A stretch of DNA of 64,000 bases, taken from positions 62,001 through 126,000 of the forward strand of contig NZ_CP111040.1 in assembly GCF_026248685.1 (NCBI RefSeq). Direction: 5' to 3'. Source of the DNA: Haladaptatus caseinilyticus (GTDB lineage Archaea; Halobacteriota; Halobacteria; Halobacteriales; Haladaptataceae). Under the pieces are notes generated by a model. It was not told the DNA's origin, made no database searches, and saw only the letters and a program-made list of their open reading frames with translations. This document shows positions 9,358 through 18,809 of this stretch, one piece after another. The translations under genes and the position numbers were made by a program. Within the stretch, counting starts at the first letter, position 1. Every line of letters starts with the position of its first letter.

Positions 9358-10614
9358 TCACATTCGACGCATCGCGAGAAAAGCGACGGTGCCGACGGTA
9401 CTCACACTGGCTACGAACGGGAAAGCCATGCCCATACCGAATCGCTCGGCAACAATCCCGAATAACAGCGGTCCCACCGCTCCACCAAGTGATCCTGCTG
9501 TTAGCATCACACCAAAAAGACTTCCACTGAATGATCGCTCGGAATACTCCGAGGTGATCGCATTCATCGTTGGGATGGCTGCCCACATTACAAGTCCAAG
9601 CAAAAAGAACCATATGAACAGTGCAATCGGTATTGGTGGAATGAAGACAGTTGCACCCAAGATAACTGTCGAAATTCCCATCGCTACAACTCCGAGTGTC
9701 TGCCGATCTACAGCATCTGCGAGGGTCCCAGCACCGAGCGAGGAGATACCTGCACCAACGAGCATTATGAAGAAAATTCCGTTGGCGACAGTGGCAGACA
9801 GTCCTATGTGCTCAACAAGATACGAGGTGATGAAGGTACGAACTGCGCCAATTTCGGTCGCGATAGCAAGATTGGCAAGAAACAATACTGCGACCCATCG
9901 CTCAAGTGGTACTGAGATAAGCGTGGTCAGACTCGACCATCGCCTTGCTGAGTCGTCAGTAGTCTTCTCAGAGACTTTATTCGTATCAGTTCCCCCATCG
10001 GATTCTACCGCAGGCGTGTCCTCGGCGCGATCGATATCGGGAAACAAAGTTAGGAACACCAACGCATAGGTAACACCAACGGCTGCGCTGACCGTGAGTG
10101 CAAGTCGCCAGTCAACAAGTGTCGCAAGACCGCCGACAAGGGCCGGAGCAAGAGCAGTTCCAACAACGCCGCCAAGACCGTGTATTCCCATGGCTTTTCC
10201 CTCGGTATCGCCACTCTCCAGATCACTAATCAAGGACATCCCTGATGGATGGTAGGTGCTCCCCCCGACGCCAGCAATGATTTCGGCGACTACAAGAGTC
10301 GAATAGTTTTGGGCTCCAGCAGCAACAAGAATGCCTGCAGCTAATACGACCATCCCGCCTGCAAGTAGCCATCGCTGGCCGATCCGATCTGCAAGGACAC
10401 CTGCAGGTAACTGGAAGATCGAGTATGTGGCGAAAAATACCGTGAGCAATGCTCCTGCCTCTCCATACGAAATAGCAAAGTCGTTCACCAATAATGGGAG
10501 AATTGGTGGAAGTACGACACTATAGAACTCATTGACTGCATGGGCGACTGTGATGAGCCACACTTCACGGGGATTTGTGACTGAGAATATTCTCTGGCGG
10601 ATTGAGGACAACAC
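9358..10614 (-). CDS. MFS transporter
   Basis: A 418-residue integral membrane protein with about 12 hydrophobic helices and the major-facilitator signature after TM2 (GVLADRIGQRWLL, about residue 75). A hydrophilic linker of about 40 residues (VESDGGTDTNKVSEKTTDD) separates the two six-helix halves. A second weak signature, GTLADAVDRQTLG, follows in the C-terminal half. Substrate cannot be inferred from the sequence. It is a single gene on the minus strand with a decayed gene behind it, so the context gives no operon partner. Confidence 0.85.
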   Translation of the reverse strand: MLSSIRQRIFSVTNPREVWLITVAHAVNEFYSVVLPPILPLLVNDFAISYGEAGALLTVFFATYSIFQLPAGVLADRIGQRWLLAGGMVVLAAGILVAAGAQNYSTLVVAEIIAGVGGSTYHPSGMSLISDLESGDTEGKAMGIHGLGGVVGTALAPALVGGLATLVDWRLALTVSAAVGVTYALVFLTLFPDIDRAEDTPAVESDGGTDTNKVSEKTTDDSARRWSSLTTLISVPLERWVAVLFLANLAIATEIGAVRTFITSYLVEHIGLSATVANGIFFIMLVGAGISSLGAGTLADAVDRQTLGVVAMGISTVILGATVFIPPIPIALFIWFFLLGLVMWAAIPTMNAITSEYSERSFSGSLFGVMLTAGSLGGAVGPLLFGIVAERFGMGMAFPFVASVSTVGTVAFLAMRRM

Positions 10615-10726
10615 ACATTCAGTCGGTTCTTTTATCCAATGTCAATTGTGTTTGCGGCAGTGCTGGCAGTCTTTTCACCAAGAGTGGAAAATTCGTGTGC
10701 TGTCCTAACAGTAAACTCCCACTAGA

Positions 10727-10947
10727 ATGATCCACGCTTGCTCATCGGCCTTGAGTACATGATCGGAATATTCACAGATTCATATCGCATCACCGAATTC
10801 GATAAACAGGTAGCGCGACGCCCCACAATATAACCTCGAGAGTGTCACAGGCGTGGCGGGCGAGATCGCTATCGTGCATGAGATCATCGTTACTGAACTT
10901 GGTGACTGTCGTTCGCACCCGTTCGAATTCCGCGACAACTTTGTTTC
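10727..10947 (-). pseudogene. decayed copy of the gene at 35107-35598
   Basis: On the minus strand the translation includes FSNDDLMHDSDLARHAC, nearly matching FSDDELMHDKDLARHAC of the intact gene at 35107-35598. After a frameshift it continues with FIEFGDAI and ADEQAWII, matching TEFGDAI and ADEQLWII. Similarity is also visible in the DNA, for example the shared AGGCGTGGCGGGCGAGATC. The N-terminal half is missing and there are frame breaks, so it cannot encode the full protein. Confidence 0.65.
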
Positions 10948-11016
10948 AATCAGCCGAAAACGTGTTCCTGCACCGGCGGTGGAGATTTAATACAACCGAG
11001 ATTGTCTTTCTCTGTC

Positions 11017-12615
11017 ATGGGATATATTATCAAGATGCCCAAATTGGGACTGGAAATGGACTCGGGGACACTCAACGTTTGGACCGTTTCTGAAGGCGAA
11101 ACGGTGGAAGAGGGTGCCGTTGTCGCCGAAATCGAATCGGAGAAGACGACAGCTGAAATCGACGCGCGCGAGGATGGTGTGCTTCGACGGGTTTTCGTCG
11201 AGGAGGGCGGCGTGACCGAACCGGGGGAACCACTTGGCATCGTCGCCGCACCGGATGCGGATATTGACGACTTGATCGCGGACGTTGAGGGTGAATCTGC
11301 GGAGTCCGTATCCGAGACGTCTGCCGAGGCCGGGGGTTCGAATGCCCCACAGGAGGGCGACTCACAGGTTGTTACCGACGGCTCGACTGCATCGATGAGC
11401 GAAGTCAAGGCGACGCCGCGAGCAAAGCGACGGGCTGAAGAACTCAATGTGGATCTCACGCTCATCGACGGCACCGGCCCGCAGGGTGCTATCGCCGAAA
11501 GTGACGTCGAAGCAGCCGCCGAGGATGAATCGGCCGATGCGACTGACGACATAAAGGCGACACCACGAGCGAAACGTCGGGCAGCGGAGTTGGACGTAGG
11601 GCTCCATTTGGTCGAGGGAACCGGGCCACAGGGAGCCGTGACCGAAGGCGACGTGGAGACCACAGCGGAGTCGATGGAAGACGAAGCGGCTACAGCCGAA
11701 TCGATGGACGAGGAAGCGACTACTGCCGCGGTCACCGACGAACCTGAGATCCCCACGGAACGGGTGTTCGCTACGCCGAGCGCTCGCCGACTCGCGCGCG
11801 AGTTGGGTGTTGATGTTGAATCCGTCGGAGCGGAAATCGACGACCGTCTTACGGAAACCGATGTTCGGATGGCAGCTGAGGAGATGACGAGCGACGAAGC
11901 CGAGACGGTACCCGGAACGCGGGAAGAAGAACGACCACTGACAGGGATGCGTAGTACCATCGCGGAGCGTCTCGGACAGAGTGACCGCGAAGCAGTTCAC
12001 GTCACTGAACATCGGTCGGCCGATGCGGAGGAACTCCTCGCTGCCGCGACGGCCGCGGATGAGGCACTTTCTCCCGACGTGTCTGTGACTGATATCCTGT
12101 TGGCAGCACTATCGGCAACGCTTGACGCTCATCCGGAGTTCAACGCCACCTTCGAGGACAACGTTCACCAGTTACACGAAGCGCACAACATCTGTGTTGC
12201 CGTCGACATCGACGCCGGACTCATCGCACCCGTCATCCCGGATGTGGATTCGCTCTCAGTTCCCGACCTCGCGGCAAAGCGCAAGAAAGTGACTGACCGG
12301 GCGCTTTCCGACGAGTATACGATGGACGACCTCACGGGTGGAACCATAACCGTCTCGAATCTCGGTGTTCTCGGCGTGGAGCGTTTCGATCCGGTCATCA
12401 ACCCGCCACAGATTGCCATTCTCGGCGTCAACACCATTAAACGCGAAGTGGTTCCAACCAATGACGACGATGTCGCCGTCCGCAAGCGTATTTCCTTTTC
12501 GCTCTCATTCGACCACCGTATCGTGGATGGCGCGGACGCCGCGCGATTCCTCGGGACGCTCGTTGAACACGTCGAAAACCCGTGGCCGCTCGTGATTGCG
12601 GCGGGCGAAAAGTAG
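11017..12615 (+). CDS. dihydrolipoamide acyltransferase (E2) with three peripheral subunit-binding domains
   Basis: 532 residues from the ATG at 11017, where MGYIIKMPKLGLEM begins the lipoyl domain directly; an earlier ATG would add five residues. The lipoyl lysine is in ESEKTTAEI (about residue 42). Three E3/E1-binding motifs follow: KATPRAKRRAEEL (about 129), KATPRAKRRAAEL (about 182) and FATPSARRLAREL (about 248). The catalytic domain ends with the active-site motif SFDHRIVDGADAA (about 505). It acts as the core of a 2-oxoacid or acetoin dehydrogenase complex. It converges on the acoX-like/E1 genes, which likely supply its partners. No dihydrolipoamide dehydrogenase (E3) is in the window. 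Confidence 0.9.
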   Translation: MGYIIKMPKLGLEMDSGTLNVWTVSEGETVEEGAVVAEIESEKTTAEIDAREDGVLRRVFVEEGGVTEPGEPLGIVAAPDADIDDLIADVEGESAESVSETSAEAGGSNAPQEGDSQVVTDGSTASMSEVKATPRAKRRAEELNVDLTLIDGTGPQGAIAESDVEAAAEDESADATDDIKATPRAKRRAAELDVGLHLVEGTGPQGAVTEGDVETTAESMEDEAATAESMDEEATTAAVTDEPEIPTERVFATPSARRLARELGVDVESVGAEIDDRLTETDVRMAAEEMTSDEAETVPGTREEERPLTGMRSTIAERLGQSDREAVHVTEHRSADAEELLAAATAADEALSPDVSVTDILLAALSATLDAHPEFNATFEDNVHQLHEAHNICVAVDIDAGLIAPVIPDVDSLSVPDLAAKRKKVTDRALSDEYTMDDLTGGTITVSNLGVLGVERFDPVINPPQIAILGVNTIKREVVPTNDDDVAVRKRISFSLSFDHRIVDGADAARFLGTLVEHVENPWPLVIAAGEK

Positions 12616-12647
12616 CATAGAAGACGGGCTCCCTTTCGGAAATCGCA

Positions 12648-13646
12648 TCACTCTATGCGAAACAGCTCCTTTTTTGCGGCGCGTTCTACCACCGCATCGA
12701 TTTGGACGAACCGTGGACCGTCACTGACAGGTTGCAATCGGACGTCTGCATCGCGGACTTCGAGTTCACGTTCACCGTCGGCGCTGACGACGGCGGTGGC
12801 GACGTCGAACGCGAACACTTCGCCGTCGTCGAGTACGCGATACTCCTCGATAGGGATACGCGAGAGGACGCCCGGAACGGTGACCGCATGTACCTCCTGT
12901 TGGGGTTCGCTGGTCGTCCCGAGTCGAAACCCGACACCGCCAGGGTCGTCGGGACGGCAGGCTGCGAGTCCACCGGCGATGCCAGAAAGACCGATTTCAT
13001 TTGATGAGGCCCGTGAGACGACGCCCCCGATGACGTCTTCCGGGTCGAGAATAGCTCGAGTTCCGACGAACTGCTGATCCAACAGCCCGAGGGTCGCGAG
13101 CCCTCGAATGCGGCGTTCGCCGCTCCCGTCGGCGACAACCGCTTCGACGGTTCCGTGTCGAACTGTCGTCTCGTCGGCGGATACTGCTCTGCTTGCGATG
13201 AGTCCTGTGGCAATACCGGCAACGGTTCCATCGACCGCGGTGGGCACTACGTTGTTCGTTCCGGTCGAAATGCTGACGACAGGGACGTCCCCAATTCCGT
13301 GGGCGACGTCGCGATTGGTGCCGTCGCCACCAAGTACAACCACGGCATCGGCAGCATCCGAGAATCGTTTTGCCGCGTTTCGTGCGTCTTCACCGGACGC
13401 CGTGACCGTCATATCCAGCAGGTCGACCGTCAGATCCTCTGGTGCGCCGTCCACGATTCGGTCGGCGAGGCCGGCATTGTCCGGCATGACGAGAACTTCG
13501 GCGTCGTCCGCCATCGTCACCCCTTCGAGGACACAGGCTGCCGTCCGACGCTTCGCGTAGTTGCTACTAACGCTCGCACCACCCGTCAGTCGCCGAATAT
13601 CGCGGCCGGCGACCGGGTTGACGATGAGTCCGACTGTCGGGGACAC
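12648..13646 (-). CDS. acoX: AcoX-like ATP-NAD kinase-family protein
   Basis: 332 residues with the NAD-kinase/diacylglycerol-kinase-like fold. The N terminus is VGLIVNPVAGRD and the GGDGTNRDVA motif lies near residue 104, followed by STGTNN. AcoX proteins are encoded in bacterial acetoin dehydrogenase operons; their reaction is not settled. The start is a GTG at 13646, immediately abutting the stop of the E1 beta gene, so the three genes (E1 alpha, E1 beta, this one) form a tight minus-strand operon. That neighbourhood is the main reason for choosing AcoX over a generic NAD kinase. Confidence 0.75.
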   Translation of the reverse strand: MSPTVGLIVNPVAGRDIRRLTGGASVSSNYAKRRTAACVLEGVTMADDAEVLVMPDNAGLADRIVDGAPEDLTVDLLDMTVTASGEDARNAAKRFSDAADAVVVLGGDGTNRDVAHGIGDVPVVSISTGTNNVVPTAVDGTVAGIATGLIASRAVSADETTVRHGTVEAVVADGSGERRIRGLATLGLLDQQFVGTRAILDPEDVIGGVVSRASSNEIGLSGIAGGLAACRPDDPGGVGFRLGTTSEPQQEVHAVTVPGVLSRIPIEEYRVLDDGEVFAFDVATAVVSADGERELEVRDADVRLQPVSDGPRFVQIDAVVERAAKKELFRIE

Positions 13647-14657
13647 TTATACGACGCGGTCAATGGCCGCTTTCACGTCGTCAGCGTCTGGCAGGACTTC
13701 TTCCTCCAACGTCGGACTGAACGGGATATGTACGTCTGCGACGCCGACGCGCTGAATCGGTGCATCGAGGCTGAAGAACGCATTCTCCATGACGCGTGTC
13801 GCAATCTCCGCGTGAGTTCCGTATGAGAGCGGGCTTTCGTCGGCGATAATGAGACGCCCCGTCTTGTCCACGCTCTCGACGAGTGTGTCGGTATCAAGTG
13901 GGTAGAGCGACCTGAGGTCAATGACCTCAACGCTCGTCTCGCCGGCGAGTTTGTCCGCGAGTTCAAGCGATTCACCGACCAACCGTTGTGTCGCGACAAC
14001 GGTTACGTCGTCACCCTCGCGTTCGACGTTCGCCGTTCCGAGCGGGATGGTGAAATCTTCGTCAAGCGGAACGTCGCCCGTCTGTTCGTACATCGCCTTG
14101 TTCTCGAAGACGAACACCGGGTCGTCAGAACGGATGGCTGACTTCAACAGCCCCTTTGCGGCTCGCGGCGTTCCGGGGGCGACGGCGATGATGCCCGGGA
14201 AGTGTGCGAACCACGTGTGCAGCGTGCCGGAATGCTGACTTGCAGCACCCATTCCGCCGCCCTCGGTCGTTCGAACCGTCACCGGCATCTCGGTCTTGCC
14301 GCCAAACATATAGCGGTTTTTCGCCATCTGATTGATTATCTGCTCCGAGCAGACGCCAAGGAAGTCCGCGAACATGATTTCCACGACGGGCCGCGTTCCA
14401 GTCGCCGCGGCACCGACCGCCGCGCCCATGAATCCGGCTTCGCTTATCGGCGTGTCCCGAACTCGGTCCTCCCCGAACTCGTCCACGAGACCGCTCGTCA
14501 CCTCGAAGACGCCGCCGAACTCGCCGACGTCCTCGCCGACGATGAAAACGTCCTCGTCAAGGTTCAGTTCTTCCTGCATCGCAAGGCGAATCGCCTCCCG
14601 AACTGTCATCTCCTCGGTGTCTGACGGTCCCGAAGAGGGCATGCTCTCGGTACTCAT
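13647..14657 (-). CDS. 2-oxoacid/acetoin dehydrogenase E1 component, beta subunit (set 1)
   Basis: 336 residues. Characteristic transketolase-like beta-subunit motifs are present: GEDVGEFGGVFEVTSGL (about residue 41), RVRDTPISEAGFMGAAVGAA, the SQHSGTLHTWFAHFPG loop, and the C-terminal EVIDLRSLYPLDTDTL. It pairs with the alpha subunit to bind thiamine diphosphate. Its start ATG overlaps the alpha subunit's stop (ATGA at 14654-14657), and the AcoX-like gene follows without a gap. Together with the E2 at 11017 this suggests an acetoin or pyruvate/branched 2-oxoacid dehydrogenase complex. Confidence 0.9.
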   Translation of the reverse strand: MSTESMPSSGPSDTEEMTVREAIRLAMQEELNLDEDVFIVGEDVGEFGGVFEVTSGLVDEFGEDRVRDTPISEAGFMGAAVGAAATGTRPVVEIMFADFLGVCSEQIINQMAKNRYMFGGKTEMPVTVRTTEGGGMGAASQHSGTLHTWFAHFPGIIAVAPGTPRAAKGLLKSAIRSDDPVFVFENKAMYEQTGDVPLDEDFTIPLGTANVEREGDDVTVVATQRLVGESLELADKLAGETSVEVIDLRSLYPLDTDTLVESVDKTGRLIIADESPLSYGTHAEIATRVMENAFFSLDAPIQRVGVADVHIPFSPTLEEEVLPDADDVKAAIDRVV

Positions 14658-15688
14658 CGGTCTTCACCTCCGTCAGTCCGCATCTGTTGTGCAAAGTCGT
14701 TTATCTCGGGTACGCTCGCGTTGAACATGTCGTCGTAGGCCTCGTTCGGGTCGGGATACTTCGCTTCCTTGGCTGTCTTCGCCGCCGCTTCCACCTGTTC
14801 GCTGATTTCCGATTCCATCTCGTCAAACTCCGATTCGGTGATGGTTCCGGCGTCGATGAGCCGTTTCCTGAACTGCTCTATCGCGTCGTTCTCCTTCCAA
14901 ATCGCAATGTCCTCGTCGGTTCGGTACGGTTGTTGGTCTCCTTCAAAATGACCGCGATAGCGGTAGGTGTCCGCTTCGATGAACGTCGGCCCATCCTGTG
15001 CGAGCGCACGTTTGCGGGCCTCTTTCACCGCTTCGTAGACGGCCGTGACGTCCATCCCGTCCACCGTGAATCCGGGGATATTGTACGCCTCTGCTGTCTC
15101 ACTTAGGTTCTGGAGATTATGCTGTTTTTCGACCGGTGTCCCCTCGCCGAACTGGTTGTTCTCGACCAGGAATATTGCCGGGAGGTCCCACGTCGCGGCG
15201 AGGTTGATGCTTTCGTGAATTTGCCCCTGTGCGACGGCACCGTCGCCGAAGAATGCCAATGCGACGGTATCTTCGCCTTTGATCTGTGAGGTGAGAGCAG
15301 CACCCGTCGCAAGCGGCGGCCCGGCGCCGACAATGCCGTTCGCACCCAACATGCCCGCGTCCACATCCGCGATGTGCATCGAGCCACCTTTGCCGTTACA
15401 GTAGCCGTTCGCTTTGCCGTACAACTCAGACATCATCTCCTCTAATTCGAGTCCCTTCGCGATGCAGTGGCCGTGGCCTCGGTGCGTACTCGTGATGTAG
15501 TCGTCTTCTTCCAACGCCGAACACGCGCCGACACCGACTGCCTCCTCGCCGATGTAGAGGTGGACGAACCCCGGGAGTTCCCCGTCACCGAACAGTTCGC
15601 CTGCTTTTGTGTCGAATGCCCGTATTGTTAACATCCGACGTAACGCTTCTTTTTGTCCGCTTTCTGTTTCGATGTCAATTGATACCAT
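14654..15688 (-). CDS. 2-oxoacid/acetoin dehydrogenase E1 component, alpha subunit (set 1)
   Basis: 344 residues from the ATG at 15688, where MVSIDIETESG precedes the conserved LRRMLTIRAFD; an upstream extension has no conserved features. The thiamine-diphosphate motif is FFGDGAVAQG ending in VENNQFG (about residues 165-195). The phosphorylation-loop region THRGHGHCIAKG and YRYRGHFEGD are also present. These resemble acetoin dehydrogenase alpha chains as well as pyruvate dehydrogenase, so substrate is undecided; the adjacent AcoX-like gene favours acetoin. First gene of a three-gene operon. Confidence 0.9.
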   Translation of the reverse strand: MVSIDIETESGQKEALRRMLTIRAFDTKAGELFGDGELPGFVHLYIGEEAVGVGACSALEEDDYITSTHRGHGHCIAKGLELEEMMSELYGKANGYCNGKGGSMHIADVDAGMLGANGIVGAGPPLATGAALTSQIKGEDTVALAFFGDGAVAQGQIHESINLAATWDLPAIFLVENNQFGEGTPVEKQHNLQNLSETAEAYNIPGFTVDGMDVTAVYEAVKEARKRALAQDGPTFIEADTYRYRGHFEGDQQPYRTDEDIAIWKENDAIEQFRKRLIDAGTITESEFDEMESEISEQVEAAAKTAKEAKYPDPNEAYDDMFNASVPEINDFAQQMRTDGGEDR

Positions 15689-16475
15689 TGTCCATGTTAT
15701 GGTTGACTTATCGACCATTAACTATTATGATTGTATCATGATATGTGGTGGTTCTAACTCGGGCTTCGGTTGTTTCTGGGATGCGTACAAATATAATTCT
15801 ATCTTACATTGCTCAAGTCTAACCAACATAATCATACCTCTGGATGGTTGGCTGTCGGTTAATTAGGCATCACGGCGGTGCTGGAACCAACTAACCCTAC
15901 AGTCTCCGATTTGCTCCCAAAATACATCATTGAAGACCTGATAGCAGGATTGTGAGACGTTGTGAGCCATTGCCTACTATGCACAAGAACTTCGAGCCTA
16001 TCGTGCTCCCAATCGGTGGCCGACCGCACGGCTGTCGCCACTCATATCGAACAGACAACGGTCAATGATTCGCTATAAAAGCACAAACGAAGAGGACTCA
16101 AGAAGATGCTGCAGATTGAAACACGATCGTAGAATAGGACCCCCGGGGAAAGCAATGATCGTAATCAAGACGATCAACGACAACCAGTGTTACTATTTCA
16201 GTGGGAAAAAGGTGATCGTATCAAATCTAAATACCTCTGCAAAGCGAGTTTGGAGTAACGATAATCGACAAAATTTCACATCGTTCCAAGAAGACACAGG
16301 TCGATATTAACCAACAAAATCAGTATCAAATTTGTTGGTTATATTCGAGAATAGCGTACAACAACACTGTGACTAAAACCTCTTCCTCGTTTTTCTTTCT
16401 GATTCCTTCTATCTGAGTATGAATTTTCTCCTCGAATCCTCCGTAACGTAGGATTCGACGTGGCTACTACTTAGC
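15689..16475. other. intergenic region between the two E1 sets
   Basis: About 790 bases without a supported gene. The part next to 15688 is AT-rich and should hold the promoter of the set 1 operon. A short minus-strand frame at 15859-16041 (60 residues, no domain recognised) may be decayed sequence. A hairpin at 16308-16341 is listed separately. Confidence 0.5.
16308..16341 (-). terminator. hairpin TAACCAACAAA ... TTTGTTGGTTA, possible terminator
   Basis: An 11-base perfect inverted repeat with a 12-base loop lies about 135 bases downstream of the minus-strand E1 beta stop at 16476. Related inverted repeats occur 3' of minus-strand genes at 34642-34684 and 35030-35070. A role in termination or mRNA 3'-end protection is an inference from position. 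Confidence 0.35.
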
Positions 16476-17441
16476 TCAGTAGTCGAGCACACGCCGAATT
16501 CCTTCTTCAATTCGAGGTGGATTGGGGAGGTAGTAGTCCTCCATCGAGAGCAAGGGGACTGGGATGTCAAAACCAGTGACTCGTTCAACGGGTGCTTCAA
16601 GGTACATCAGTGCATCGTCATTAATGCGAGCGACGAGTTCTGAGCCGAATCCGCCAGTTCGTGCTGCTTCGTGCACTATCATCGCCCGCCCCGTCCGCTT
16701 TACTGATTCAACGACTGTTTTATGATCCAGTGGTGAGATGGTGCGGAGATCAATTATCTCGGCGTCAACACCGTAATTCTCGACAGCCGCTATTGTCGGC
16801 TCCATCATGGCTCCCCATGAGATGACAGTTAACTCTGATCCAGTACGACGGACGGCTGCCTTTCCGATCGGTTCCTCATAGGAATCCTCGGGGAGATCCC
16901 CGCTGAACGACCGATAGATATGTTTCGGCTCCAAAAAGAGCACTGGGTCAGGGTCGCGGATAGCCGCGATGAGTAGCCCCTTCGCATCGTGTGGCGTGCT
17001 CGGGACGACTACTTTCAAACCGGGGATGTGACCGTATGCTCCCTCTAGGCTCTCGGAGTGATGTTCAAGTGCGTTGACTCCTGCCCCATATGGTGTTCGA
17101 ACAACGAGTGGTGCGGTCCACTCCCCACGTGTTCTCCACCGAATTCGGCTGGCCTGCGTGACAAGTTGGTCGAACGCCGGCGGGAGGAATCCTGAAAACT
17201 GAATTTCAGCTACGGGACGATACCCGTACATCGCGAGACCAACCGCACCGCCAACGATGGCAATCTCTGATAGGGGTGTGTCAGTGACTCGCTCCCCACC
17301 AAAACGATCTTTTAGCCCATCAGTCGCTCGGAAGACACCGCCGCTTTCCGCAACGTCCTCACCAAAGACTACAACCTGCTCATCCGTTGCCATCTCGGTG
17401 TGTAGCGCGTCGTTGATCGCTCCGACGATAGTTTCCTGCAT
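16476..17441 (-). CDS. 2-oxoacid dehydrogenase E1 component, beta subunit (set 2)
   Basis: 321 residues. It shares the E1 beta motifs GEDVAESGGVFRATDGL (about residue 28) and RVTDTPLSEIAIVGGAVGLA, then carries HHSESLEGAYGHIPGLKVV and EIIDLRTISPLDHKTV. The HSES segment and FLEPKHIYR resemble branched-chain and pyruvate dehydrogenase beta subunits of archaea and Gram-positive bacteria more than acetoin dehydrogenase, so this set probably has a different substrate from set 1. It follows the alpha gene by six bases. No E2 or E3 gene adjoins it, so it may borrow the E2 at 11017 or one elsewhere. Confidence 0.9.
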   Translation of the reverse strand: MQETIVGAINDALHTEMATDEQVVVFGEDVAESGGVFRATDGLKDRFGGERVTDTPLSEIAIVGGAVGLAMYGYRPVAEIQFSGFLPPAFDQLVTQASRIRWRTRGEWTAPLVVRTPYGAGVNALEHHSESLEGAYGHIPGLKVVVPSTPHDAKGLLIAAIRDPDPVLFLEPKHIYRSFSGDLPEDSYEEPIGKAAVRRTGSELTVISWGAMMEPTIAAVENYGVDAEIIDLRTISPLDHKTVVESVKRTGRAMIVHEAARTGGFGSELVARINDDALMYLEAPVERVTGFDIPVPLLSMEDYYLPNPPRIEEGIRRVLDY

Positions 17442-17447
17442 GATTGT

Positions 17448-18599
17448 TCACCCTTTCACCCGTTGTTCGATGTGATCGTACGCATCAGGGCGTTCCTCGA
17501 GGAACGCCTTGAACTCAACCAGTTGCCGTTGGAGGTATGGTGGTAGTTCGTCATATAGGTACTCGAATATCTCGTCAACACTCCGCTGTTCGTATTCATC
17601 CGCCGCCGCCAGTGCGGCGTCGAACTCATCATTAATCTCTTCAACCAGCGTTTCCCGATCGATTTCGCTCCACAATCCCTCCGATCGGAGGAACGACTCG
17701 TACCGAGCAATCGGGTCACGTTCTTGCCACTGTTCCACTTCTGACTCGTTGCGGTACCGACCCGGATCGTCACTGGTCGTGTGGGCGTCTCGGCGGTATG
17801 TCACCGACTCTACAAGCGTTGGATTTCCAGCACGAGCAGCCTTGCGTGCCTCAGAGACAGCCTCGTAGACAGCTAATACGTCGTTTCCGTCCACACGGAT
17901 GCCATTGATTCCATATCCGATAGCTCTCTGCGCTACGGAGCGTGCATTTGTTTGCTTCTCGAATGGCGTTGAAATTGCGTACTGATTATTCTGGCAGAAA
18001 AATACCGCCGGCACATCGAGCACGCCTGCGAAGTTCACTGCCTCATGGACGGCACCGGTACTGCTCGCTCCGTCACCGAAGTACGCTGTAACGACGTTGT
18101 CCTCGTCGGCAAGTTTCATGCCCCACGCGGTACCGGTGACGAGCGGGAGATGCGACCCAATGGAAATGGCGATCATTTGGTTGTGTTTAGCCATCTCTCG
18201 GTTCGCGTCCTCAAGGCCACGCCAGAACAGTATCAGATCCCGTATTGGCAATCCCTGAAGGAACATTGCGCCCGCTTCACGCCCCATCCCGAGTAGCCAG
18301 TCATCGTCTTTGAGTGCGTATCCGGATCCGATAATACTTGCCTCCTGACCGCGCCCGGAGCCGAAGGTTCCTATCTGACCGCGTCGCTGAAGTTTCACCA
18401 TCCGCTTGTCGAATGTCCGTTCTACGAGCATCCAGCGGTAGAGCTCGCGAAACGCATCGTCGTCGAGACTTGGAACTGCTTCGGAATTGTATGAACCGTC
18501 GGGGGCAAGAATTTGAAACAATCCGATCTCGAGATTCTCCTGCGAGATTCGACCTTGATCTGCACCAACCGATGCTACTAACTTATGATCATTATTCAT
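17448..18599 (-). CDS. 2-oxoacid dehydrogenase E1 component, alpha subunit (set 2)
   Basis: 383 residues from the ATG at 18599 (MNNDHKLVASVG); 25 further upstream codons are open but unconserved in appearance. The thiamine-diphosphate motif is AYFGDGASSTG ending in CQNNQYAIST (about residues 175-205). The loop THTTSDDPGRYR-like segment (DAHTTSDDPGRYR) is typical of branched-chain/pyruvate dehydrogenase alpha chains. The protein is longer than set 1 alpha by an N-terminal extension containing LAPDGSY, also seen in this subfamily. It is the upstream gene of a two-gene operon. Confidence 0.9.
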   Translation of the reverse strand: MNNDHKLVASVGADQGRISQENLEIGLFQILAPDGSYNSEAVPSLDDDAFRELYRWMLVERTFDKRMVKLQRRGQIGTFGSGRGQEASIIGSGYALKDDDWLLGMGREAGAMFLQGLPIRDLILFWRGLEDANREMAKHNQMIAISIGSHLPLVTGTAWGMKLADEDNVVTAYFGDGASSTGAVHEAVNFAGVLDVPAVFFCQNNQYAISTPFEKQTNARSVAQRAIGYGINGIRVDGNDVLAVYEAVSEARKAARAGNPTLVESVTYRRDAHTTSDDPGRYRNESEVEQWQERDPIARYESFLRSEGLWSEIDRETLVEEINDEFDAALAAADEYEQRSVDEIFEYLYDELPPYLQRQLVEFKAFLEERPDAYDHIEQRVKG

Positions 18600-18809
18600 G
18601 CTCGTGGAGCACCTTTGTTCGGGAATACAATGGTCGGGAGATAAATCCATCGGGAACTCCACTCTCGCCGACACCTGAAGCGATGATCATTTAGAATTGA
18701 CTGACGGAGCACAATAGACGGTGCATTAATCCGCCCACCTACATTGACCGAAATGCAGCATAGACCAACACCGCCATATTTTATATTGGTGCTATACAGA
18801 CATGCAGGT

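Noticed and set aside
10950-11960. Long antisense frame opposite the E2 gene
   Set aside because: Its Ser/Thr/Arg-rich translation is the reverse reading of an Asp/Glu-rich haloarchaeal gene and has no protein-like pattern.
15859-16041. 60-residue minus-strand frame between the two E1 sets
   Set aside because: Part of it is protein-like, but there is no start signal, family or neighbour supporting a gene; noted only as possible decayed sequence.
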